A stretch of DNA of 5,341 nucleotides from Rhodospirillaceae bacterium (GTDB lineage Bacteria > Pseudomonadota > Alphaproteobacteria > Rhodospirillales > Magnetospirillaceae), in the NCBI GenBank assembly GCA_013349735.1, contig DUZC01000131.1, positions 1-5,341 of the forward strand. The letters run 5' to 3'. Numbering within the stretch: position 1 is the stretch's first letter; every line of letters begins with the position of its first letter. The notes under the pieces were generated by a model. It made no database searches. It saw nothing but the letters and a program-made list of their open reading frames with translations, and was not told the origin of the DNA. This document shows positions 1-5,341 of the stretch, piece after piece. Made by a program: the position numbers and the translations under genes.

Positions 1-202
1 TAATGCCCATGCCGATGAACTGCCGGCAGCTGGCGTCTATGATCGGGTCTTGCGCGAGGTTGAACGGCCTTTGATTACCCTGACCCTGGAAGCGACCCGG
101 GGCAATCAAATCAAAGCGGCGCATGTTCTTGGGCTTAACCGCAACACCCTGCGAAAGAAAATCCGTGATCTTGATATCCAGGTCGTTCGCGGATTGAAAT
201 AA
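1..202 (+). CDS. ntrC: Nitrogen regulation response regulator NtrC, C-terminal end (partial, 5' truncated by window)
   Basis: Only the last 66 codons are present, read from base 2 to the TAA at 200-202; base 1 is the final base of a cut codon. The peptide is the Fis-type helix-turn-helix domain that ends NtrC-family activators. After a short acidic/Pro-Ala linker comes a first helix (VLREVERPLITLTLEAT, visible residues 16-32), then the HTH with GNQIKAAHVLGLNRNTLRKKI at 34-54, ending RDLDIQVVRGLK before the stop. The GNQxKAAxxLGLNRNTLRKK signature is typical of NtrC proper, and the ntrY-ntrX genes immediately downstream fit. In the family, phosphorylated NtrC binds upstream enhancer sites and activates sigma-54 promoters of nitrogen assimilation genes. 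The receiver and AAA+ domains lie outside the window, so their integrity cannot be judged. The stop is followed by one codon (GTT) and then the ntrY ATG in the same frame. The identification is confident from this C-terminus plus context. Confidence 0.93.
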   Translation, partial: NAHADELPAAGVYDRVLREVERPLITLTLEATRGNQIKAAHVLGLNRNTLRKKIRDLDIQVVRGLK

Positions 203-205
203 GTT

Positions 206-2440
206 ATGGTTCCTAACCGCCAACATTGGAACGCCGCTTTGCGCCGTTGGAGCCTGCGGGTTGGATTGGCCCGCAAGCTTGCCGTGGCGTTGACCATCGC
301 GGTGATCGCCTCGGGGGCGGCCACTTTTGCCGCTATGACCAGCAGTGGCCCCTTAGGTGGCCCAAATCCTGGGACGGTTTTTGCCTTTCTTACCCTTGAC
401 CTCGTGCTGCTGCTGTTGCTGGCGGCCCTGGTGGCACGACAACTGGCCCATGTCTGGGCTGAGCGCCGGACCGGCGCCGCCGGTGCCCGTCTCCATGTCC
501 GTCTCGTGGTGATGTTCAGTGTGGTTGCGGTAACCCCGGCCATTCTTGTCGCGGTTTTTTCTGCTTTGGTGATCAATTACGGGGTTGAACAATGGTTTAA
601 CCAAAGAGTCAGCACCGCCTTGAATGAATCTTTGGCGGTGGCCAAGGCTTACATGGAGGAACATCAGCAGATTATCGGGGGTGATGCATTGGCGATGGCC
701 AATGACATCAATCGCGGTGGATCGGCGTTGTTGCGCAGTCAAGCTTGGCTATCCCAGATGGTCGGCACACAGGCGGCCGTGCGCGCGCTTACCGAAGCCG
801 TCGTGTTCACGACGGGAGGCCAGATTTTAGCCCGTTCGGGGATGGCCTTTTCCATGGAGCTGTCGATTGATCGCATTCCACAATGGGCCTTCGACCGGGC
901 AGAAGCGGGTGAGGTGGCGGTCCTGACCAATTCCGGTGATCAGCGCGTACGCGCTCTGGTCAAATTAGAAAGCGGATTTGCCGATACCTATCTTTTTGTT
1001 GGCCGCTACGTTGATCCCAAAGTCCTCGATCATATGAACCGGACCAGCCAAGGTGTCGAAGAATATCAACGGTTGGAGGGGACACGGTCGGGGCTGGTGA
1101 TTACCTTTCTGGCCATTTATGCTGTGGTCGCCTTGCTTTTACTGTTGTCCGCCATCTGGGTCGGGTTGAGTTTGGCCACCGAACTGGCCACGCCGATTGT
1201 TCACCTGATCGATGCCGCTGAAAAAGTGCGTGGCGGAGATCTTTCGGCTCGGGTTGCCGATGATGGGGAAGCCGACGAATTGGGGTCGCTGTCCCGGGCC
1301 TTCAACCGCATGACCAGTCAGCTTTCGACCCAGCGCCAGGATTTGGTGCAAGCCAATCGGGAATTGGATGAACGGCGCCGCTTTACCGAAACCGTTCTGG
1401 CCGGTGTTTCAGCTGGTGTTATCGGACTGGACCGCAATGGTGTAATTGAACTGCCCAACCGATCCGCAGCTGAATATCTGTCCACCGCCCAAGCAGAAAT
1501 GATCGGGGTGCCCCTGATACACTTAGTCCCCGAAATGGCTCCATTATTTGATTCCGTGCAGCGAAGACCGGAACGAATGGTTCAGGACCAAATCAACCTT
1601 CGGCGCCTTGATAAAAGTCGCATCCTTATGGTCCGTATCGTTGCCGAACAGGATGAAAACGAAGAAGGAGGCTATGTCGTTACCATTGACGATATTAGCG
1701 AACTGCTGTCCGCCCAACGTAAAGCGGCCTGGGCGGATGTGGCCAGACGGATTGCCCACGAAATCAAAAATCCGTTGACTCCGATCCAATTGTCCGCAGA
1801 ACGGCTGAAACGAAAATATCTGAAGCAAATCGACACGGACCGGCAGATTTTCGTCGATTGCACTGATACGATTATTCGCCAAGTTGGGGACATTGGGCGC
1901 ATGGTTGATGAGTTTTCTGCCTTTGCGCGGATGCCGGCACCGGTCATAAAGCTCGTGGATATCCTGGAATTGCTCAGACAGGCCCTCTTTTTGGCGCAAA
2001 CCGCTCATCCTGAGATTAGCTTTGCCTGCCAGACCCAGGAAAACGCCATCGAATTTGATTGCGACGCCCGGCAAATCGGCCAGGCCCTTACAAATTTGCT
2101 GAAGAATGCGTCCGAGGCCATCGAGGGCAGGGAAGGAAGTGACTTGCCGCCAGGAAACGTTGTCGTCACGGTTACCCGAATGGATCAAGATCTAACCATT
2201 GCTATTACCGATAATGGCAAGGGGCTGCCTTTGGCCATCCGCGATCAACTAACCGAGCCCTATGTTACGACCCGCGCGAAGGGTACTGGATTGGGCCTTG
2301 CCATCGTCAAGAAAATCATGGAAGACCATGCAGGGGAATTGATCCTTGAAGATCTGGATGGAGGCGGCGTCTGTGCTTCCTTGGTGTTCAAAAATCGGGC
2401 CGACTTATCCAATCTGGACGAACAACAGGGTAGCATTTGA
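206..2440 (+). CDS. ntrY: Nitrogen regulation sensor histidine kinase NtrY
   Basis: This 744-residue inner-membrane sensor kinase is full length for the family. Hydrophobic segments lie near residues 24-44, 57-78, 99-122 and 295-320. The region 124-293 is the predicted extracytoplasmic sensor part. A HAMP domain follows (about 320-375), then a short coiled linker and a PAS domain (about 390-498). The dimerisation/phosphoacceptor helix has ARRIAHEIKNPLTPIQLSAE with the phosphorylated histidine at H518 (codon 1757-1759). The ATPase domain shows the N box (NLLKNASEAIE, N634), the DNGKG box at 669-673, PYVTTR at 685-690 and GTGLGLAI at 693-700, so all catalytic boxes are intact. In the family it phosphorylates NtrX and, in some species, cross-talks with NtrC; a Brucella homologue has been reported as a haem-linked redox sensor. 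The start at 206 is three bases after the ntrC stop with only a weak upstream GGA, which suggests translational coupling. The gene overlaps ntrX by one base. The specific signal it senses here is unknown. Confidence 0.96.
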   Translation: MVPNRQHWNAALRRWSLRVGLARKLAVALTIAVIASGAATFAAMTSSGPLGGPNPGTVFAFLTLDLVLLLLLAALVARQLAHVWAERRTGAAGARLHVRLVVMFSVVAVTPAILVAVFSALVINYGVEQWFNQRVSTALNESLAVAKAYMEEHQQIIGGDALAMANDINRGGSALLRSQAWLSQMVGTQAAVRALTEAVVFTTGGQILARSGMAFSMELSIDRIPQWAFDRAEAGEVAVLTNSGDQRVRALVKLESGFADTYLFVGRYVDPKVLDHMNRTSQGVEEYQRLEGTRSGLVITFLAIYAVVALLLLLSAIWVGLSLATELATPIVHLIDAAEKVRGGDLSARVADDGEADELGSLSRAFNRMTSQLSTQRQDLVQANRELDERRRFTETVLAGVSAGVIGLDRNGVIELPNRSAAEYLSTAQAEMIGVPLIHLVPEMAPLFDSVQRRPERMVQDQINLRRLDKSRILMVRIVAEQDENEEGGYVVTIDDISELLSAQRKAAWADVARRIAHEIKNPLTPIQLSAERLKRKYLKQIDTDRQIFVDCTDTIIRQVGDIGRMVDEFSAFARMPAPVIKLVDILELLRQALFLAQTAHPEISFACQTQENAIEFDCDARQIGQALTNLLKNASEAIEGREGSDLPPGNVVVTVTRMDQDLTIAITDNGKGLPLAIRDQLTEPYVTTRAKGTGLGLAIVKKIMEDHAGELILEDLDGGGVCASLVFKNRADLSNLDEQQGSI
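2427..2430 (+). promoter_or_regulatory. Ribosome binding site of ntrX, inside the ntrY 3' end
   Basis: An AGGG tetramer lies nine bases before the ATG at 2440 and six before a TTG at 2437, so it could serve either start. ATG 2440 is preferred because it gives the usual NtrX N-terminus (MPHDILIVDDE) and forms the common TGATG stop/start overlap with ntrY. Confidence 0.5.
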
Positions 2441-3828
2441 TGCCCCATGACATTCTGATCGTTGATGACGAACCTGATATCCGCTTGCTGACCAGCGGGA
2501 TTCTGGCCGATGAGGGATATCAAACGCGTCAGGCCAGTGACAGCGACTCGGCCATCGAGGCGATCCGCGCCAGACGCCCAAGCTTGGTGCTGTTGGATAT
2601 CTGGCTTCAGGGAAGCCGTCTTGACGGGCTCGGGATCCTGGCGGAAATAAAGCGGGAACATCCGTCGGTTCCCGTGGTGATGATGAGCGGTCATGGCACC
2701 ATTGAAACTGCTGTGTCGGCGATAAAACAGGGTGCTTACGAGTTTATTGAGAAGCCGTTTCAAGCCGATCGTCTGCTTCTGGCCGTGCAAAGAGCGATTG
2801 AATCGGCCAGGCTGCGCCGAGAAATCGAAGATCTTAAACAGCGTTCGGGGGGCGACGAAGAACTGCTGGGAATCTCGCCACCTTTAGGTCAATTGCGGCT
2901 GGCCATCGAGCGGGTTGCGCCAACGGGATCCCGGGTCTTGATTACCGGACCGGCTGGTGCCGGCAAGGAAGTTGTCGCCAGGCTGCTGCATCGGGCATCG
3001 AAGCGTGCTTCGGGCGCCTTTGTGGTCGTAAATTGTGCGGCCATGCATCCGGAACGAATGGAGACGGAGCTCTTTGGTGTTGAGGGAAACATCGAGGGTG
3101 AACGTAAGATCGGGTTGTTTGAGCAAGCTCATGGCGGCACTTTGGTGCTCGATGAGGTTTCCGATATGCCCCTGGAAACACAGGGTAAAATCGTAAGAAT
3201 CCTGCAAGAACAGACTTTTGACCGGGTCGGGGGGATGAAGCGGGTCGAGGTGGATGTCCGGGTCATGGCCATCACCAATCGCGATCTTTCCAACGAAATT
3301 TCAGCGGGTCGCTTTCGCGAGGATCTCTTTTACCGGTTGAATGTGGTGCCGTTGCGGATGCCCCCCTTGCGGGAACGGCGCGAAGATATTCCTTTGTTAG
3401 CCCGTCACTTTCAGCGGCGGGCTGCGCAAAATGCCGGCTTGCCCATACGCCCTCTGGGCGAGGATGCTATCGCTGCTTTGCAGGCCTATGACTGGCCTGG
3501 CAATGTTCGTCAATTGCGAAATGTCATGGATTGGTTGCTGATCATGGCGGCGGGTGACCTAAAAGAGCCAATCCGGGCCGATATGCTGCCGGCCGAGATA
3601 GGAGCGATAACGCCAAATGTTTTGCGCTGGGAAAAATCCAGTGAAATCATGACGTTGCCGTTGCGAGAAGCAAGAGAGGTTTTTGAGCGGGAATATCTTT
3701 TGTCGCAGGTAACGCGTTTTGGCGGCAATATTTCCCGGACCGCGGCCTTTGTTGGCATGGAACGTTCAGCCTTGCATCGTAAATTGAAGCTGCTTGGTGT
3801 GAATACCGATGAAAAGATTAGAAATTGA
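2440..3828 (+). CDS. ntrX: Nitrogen regulation response regulator NtrX
   Basis: This 462-residue NtrC-type response regulator is the expected partner of NtrY. The receiver domain (1-120) has the acidic pair D9/D10, phosphoacceptor D53 in LLDIWLQGSRLDGL (a sequence characteristic of NtrX), S83 and K105 (EKPF). The AAA+ domain (about 142-375) has Walker A GPAGAGKE at 170-177, Walker B LVLDEV at 235-240, a sensor-I asparagine at N280, the arginine-finger region GRFREDLFYRL at 290-300 and sensor II around GNVRQLRN at 354-361. A Fis-type HTH ends the protein (about 405-455; GGNISRTAAFVGMERSALHRKLK). The GAFTGA loop that contacts sigma-54 is absent: only eight residues separate ELFG from the following R222, against about twelve in E. 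coli NtrC. This suggests action without sigma-54 remodelling, as thought for other alphaproteobacterial NtrX proteins. The chosen ATG shares one base with the ntrY stop; an in-frame TTG one codon earlier would add a single residue. A 46-base gap separates it from trkA. Confidence 0.96.
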   Translation: MPHDILIVDDEPDIRLLTSGILADEGYQTRQASDSDSAIEAIRARRPSLVLLDIWLQGSRLDGLGILAEIKREHPSVPVVMMSGHGTIETAVSAIKQGAYEFIEKPFQADRLLLAVQRAIESARLRREIEDLKQRSGGDEELLGISPPLGQLRLAIERVAPTGSRVLITGPAGAGKEVVARLLHRASKRASGAFVVVNCAAMHPERMETELFGVEGNIEGERKIGLFEQAHGGTLVLDEVSDMPLETQGKIVRILQEQTFDRVGGMKRVEVDVRVMAITNRDLSNEISAGRFREDLFYRLNVVPLRMPPLRERREDIPLLARHFQRRAAQNAGLPIRPLGEDAIAALQAYDWPGNVRQLRNVMDWLLIMAAGDLKEPIRADMLPAEIGAITPNVLRWEKSSEIMTLPLREAREVFEREYLLSQVTRFGGNISRTAAFVGMERSALHRKLKLLGVNTDEKIRN

Positions 3829-3874
3829 GCCTGCCGGAAAGGCCGAACCGAACTGCCGGTCGTAAGGAACAGCT
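3829..3874 (+). other. ntrX-trkA intergenic gap with a short direct repeat
   Basis: This is the only gap of any size in the window. It holds the heptamer CTGCCGG twice (3831-3837 and 3853-3859), 22 bases apart or about two helical turns, and a tandem CCGAACCGAA at 3843-3852. There is no stable GC stem followed by a T run, so no intrinsic terminator, and no convincing -35/-10 or -24/-12 promoter. The trkA ribosome binding site is at its end. CTGCCGG also occurs inside coding sequence here, so the repeat may be chance. Confidence 0.4.
3864..3868 (+). promoter_or_regulatory. Ribosome binding site of trkA
   Basis: AAGGA (with a preceding T, TAAGGA) sits six bases before the ATG at 3875. It is the strongest Shine-Dalgarno sequence in the window, and it fits independent ribosome loading after the 46-base gap rather than coupling to ntrX. 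It fixes the trkA start. Confidence 0.75.
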
Positions 3875-5251
3875 ATGAAAGTCATTGTGTGCGGAGCTGG
3901 TCAAGTGGGCTTCAACATTGCCCGTTACTTGGCCAATGAGAACAATGATGTGGCAGTCATTGAACATCGGCCAGAATTAATTCGGAAAATCAGCGATACT
4001 CTGGATGTTCGCTGCCTGTTAGGCTTTGCCTCTCATCCTCATATTTTAGAACAGGCCGGCGCGGCCGACGCCGATATGATTATTGCGGTAACGGCGGCCG
4101 ATGAAGTGAACATGGTGGCCTGTCAGGTGGCGCGCTCGTTATTTCATGTGCCGACGACCATCGCGCGGGTGCGCCACCAAAGCTATCTGCAACCGATTTG
4201 GTCCAACCTATTCCGCCGCGACCATTTGCCGATTGACGTAATTATTTCTCCGGAAATCGAAGTCGCCCGGTCTATTACCCGTCGACTGCAGGTGCCTGGC
4301 GCCATCGAGGTCATTCCCTTGGCGGATGATAAAGTCAGGTTGATCGGTGTGCGCTGCCGGGACGATACCCCCCTGGTGAATACACCCCTTCGCCAACTGA
4401 CTGTTTTGTTTCCCGATTTGAAGATTGTGGTCATTGGTATCGTCCGCCAGGGCCGGGCGATTGTTCCAACGGCTGAAGATCAGATGTTGGCCGGTGACGA
4501 GGTTATGTTTGTGGTCGATACGCAGCATGTTCAAAGGGCAATGACCGCTTTTGGGCATGAGGAACCGGAAGCCCGACGGATCGTAATCTTTGGTGGCGGC
4601 AATATTGGCCAGTTTTTGGCACAGCAGATTGAGGCGCTGCCGTCTGAAGTCAGCGCCAAAGTCATTGAAATTAACCGGCTTCGCGCTGAAGAGGCGGCAA
4701 AAATCCTCGAACACACGACGGTGTTGAATGGGGATGTCCTCGATTCCGAGATCCTTGAGGAAGCCAATGTCGGGTCGGCGGAAACCGTGGTTGCGGTCAC
4801 CAATGATGACGAGACCAACATTCTGTCGGCTTTGTTAGCAAAGCGTCTTGGCTGCAAACGCGTTATGGCCCTGGTTAACAAAGCTGAATATGCAGGTCTG
4901 ATGAGCACACTTGGCATAGATGTGGTCATTTCCCCGCGTGCTATTACCGTTTCCAAGATTTTGCATTATGTCCGGCGTGGCCGGGTGCATGCCGCTCATT
5001 CCTTGCATGAAGGTTTTGGGGAATTGTTAGAGGCTGACGCCATGGAGACCTCGCCGCTGGTGGGCAAGCCCATTAAAGACATCAAATTGCCGAATGGTGT
5101 TTTGCTCGGGGCGGTGGTGCGCGATGGGAAGGTCATCAGTCCGCGGGGGAGTACCGTGGTGCAGGCCAAAGATCGGGTTGTCTTGTTCGCGTCCACAGAT
5201 GCTGTAAAGAAAGTAGAGAAAATGTTCTCGGTAAGGCTGGAGTTTTTTTAG
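3875..5251 (+). CDS. trkA: Trk system potassium uptake protein TrkA (NAD-binding regulatory subunit)
   Basis: The 458-residue product has the usual TrkA length and duplicated architecture. RCK-N1 (about 1-125) begins with the Rossmann fingerprint GAGQVG at 7-12 and acidic E30 at the end of the second strand. RCK-C1 covers about 143-222. RCK-N2 (about 235-350) carries GGGNIG at 240-245 and E265. RCK-C2 covers about 372-455. The C-terminal ending FSVRLEFF is typical of the family. It has no signal peptide or membrane segment. In the family TrkA is a cytosolic ring that binds NAD(H) or ATP/ADP and gates the membrane potassium channel subunit TrkH/TrkG. No trkH lies in this window, so its partner must be encoded elsewhere. 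The start is supported by AAGGA six bases upstream and by the nucleotide-binding motif beginning at residue 7. The dat ATG follows two bases after the stop. Seven T at 5243-5249 directly precede the stop's AG. Confidence 0.97.
   Translation: MKVIVCGAGQVGFNIARYLANENNDVAVIEHRPELIRKISDTLDVRCLLGFASHPHILEQAGAADADMIIAVTAADEVNMVACQVARSLFHVPTTIARVRHQSYLQPIWSNLFRRDHLPIDVIISPEIEVARSITRRLQVPGAIEVIPLADDKVRLIGVRCRDDTPLVNTPLRQLTVLFPDLKIVVIGIVRQGRAIVPTAEDQMLAGDEVMFVVDTQHVQRAMTAFGHEEPEARRIVIFGGGNIGQFLAQQIEALPSEVSAKVIEINRLRAEEAAKILEHTTVLNGDVLDSEILEEANVGSAETVVAVTNDDETNILSALLAKRLGCKRVMALVNKAEYAGLMSTLGIDVVISPRAITVSKILHYVRRGRVHAAHSLHEGFGELLEADAMETSPLVGKPIKDIKLPNGVLLGAVVRDGKVISPRGSTVVQAKDRVVLFASTDAVKKVEKMFSVRLEFF
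5239..5242 (+). promoter_or_regulatory. Candidate ribosome binding site of dat, inside the trkA 3' end
   Basis: GGAG lies 11 bases before the ATG at 5254, which is long spacing; AAGG at 5233-5236 is even farther. With the trkA stop only two bases before the ATG, initiation is probably helped by ribosomes finishing trkA. Confidence 0.35.
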
Positions 5252-5253
5252 GT

Positions 5254-5341
5254 ATGTCTCGGATCGCCTATGTGAATGGCCGATACCTGCCTTTGTCGCA
5301 GGCCGTGGTTCATATTGAAGACCGCGGGTACCAGTTTGCCG
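5254..5341 (+). CDS. dat: D-amino-acid aminotransferase, N-terminal start (partial, runs off window)
   Basis: The first 29 codons read MSRIAYVNGRYLPLSQ, followed by AVVHIEDRGYQFA, and are cut at the window edge. The IEDRGYQF segment (residues 21-28) matches the N-terminal signature of class IV PLP-dependent aminotransferases of the D-amino-acid type; the Bacillus enzyme has EDRGYQFGDGVYE at this place. Branched-chain aminotransferases, the nearest alternative, usually carry a different motif here. The family enzyme moves the amino group between D-alanine and 2-oxoglutarate to give D-glutamate and pyruvate, feeding peptidoglycan synthesis in the cytosol. The catalytic lysine and most of the protein are outside the window, so activity cannot be judged. 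A dat-like gene after trkA, often followed by hfq and hflX, is the expected order in Rhodospirillales. The start two bases after the trkA stop, with only a distant GGAG, suggests translational coupling. Confidence 0.85.
   Translation, partial: MSRIAYVNGRYLPLSQAVVHIEDRGYQFA

Noticed and set aside
404..424. CTG/TTG-rich run resembling a short tandem repeat
   Set aside because: It encodes the leucine-rich second membrane segment of NtrY; the repetition follows from leucine codons.
430..450. Possible sigma-54 promoter starting with TGGCAC
   Set aside because: The -12 element is wrong at the required spacing, and the site is inside ntrY membrane-segment codons. Other TGGCA occurrences (for example near 2695 and 4617) also lack a properly spaced TTGC.
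106..576. Minus-strand open frame (about 156 codons) spanning the ntrC/ntrY junction
   Set aside because: The product is low-complexity and rich in Arg, Thr and Ala, as expected from reading a GC-rich gene backwards. It crosses two real genes.
1544..2188. Long minus-strand open frame (about 214 codons) opposite ntrY
   Set aside because: It lies wholly antisense to the conserved NtrY PAS and kinase domains, has no recognisable domain, and is explained by codon bias of the real gene.
3831..3859. CCGG...CCGG as a terminator hairpin between ntrX and trkA
   Set aside because: The pairing is only four to five bases with a long loop and no following T run.
4208..4714. Minus-strand open frame (about 168 codons) opposite trkA
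   Set aside because: It is antisense to the intact TrkA coding sequence; the translated product shows no family signature and there is no independent support.
5239..5251. T run after a G-rich stretch as an intrinsic terminator
   Set aside because: No inverted repeat forms a stem before the T run, and dat begins two bases after the trkA stop, so termination here is unlikely.

Overview
The window is a compact, single-strand (+) stretch of an alphaproteobacterial chromosome. From left to right it carries the 3' end of ntrC, complete ntrY, complete ntrX, complete trkA, and the first 29 codons of a D-amino-acid aminotransferase gene (dat). This order resembles the ntrC-ntrY-ntrX-trkA-dat(-hfq-hflX) neighbourhood that I recall from Rhodospirillales such as Azospirillum, Rhodospirillum and Magnetospirillum. 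The NtrY/NtrX pair itself, the protein signatures and a moderate-to-high GC content (judged by eye, not computed) all fit that group. I cannot name the genus.

Layout: 1-202 is the Fis-type DNA-binding end of NtrC. 206-2440 is NtrY, a membrane histidine kinase with four predicted membrane segments, HAMP, PAS and a kinase core. 2440-3828 is NtrX, a response regulator with REC, AAA+ and Fis domains. A 46-base gap follows. 3875-5251 is TrkA, the two-RCK-domain cytosolic subunit of a Trk potassium transporter. 5254-5341 starts dat and runs off the window. Three of the four junctions are nearly seamless: 3 bases between ntrC and ntrY, a 1-base overlap between ntrY and ntrX, and 2 bases between trkA and dat. 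I see no convincing terminator or promoter. The simplest reading is one transcription unit entering from upstream and continuing downstream.

Function: NtrC (with NtrB, presumably upstream) and NtrY/NtrX are two related two-component systems tied to nitrogen and redox control. TrkA gates potassium uptake according to bound nucleotide, and Dat makes D-amino acids for peptidoglycan. Grouping nitrogen control, potassium uptake and D-amino-acid supply is a recurring alphaproteobacterial arrangement rather than a new system.

I found no mobile element, CRISPR array, RNA gene or foreign-looking segment, and no undescribed system. The points most worth a second look are the missing sigma-54 contact loop (GAFTGA) in NtrX, and a run of seven T at the end of trkA that places dat exactly in the -1 frame without an intervening stop.
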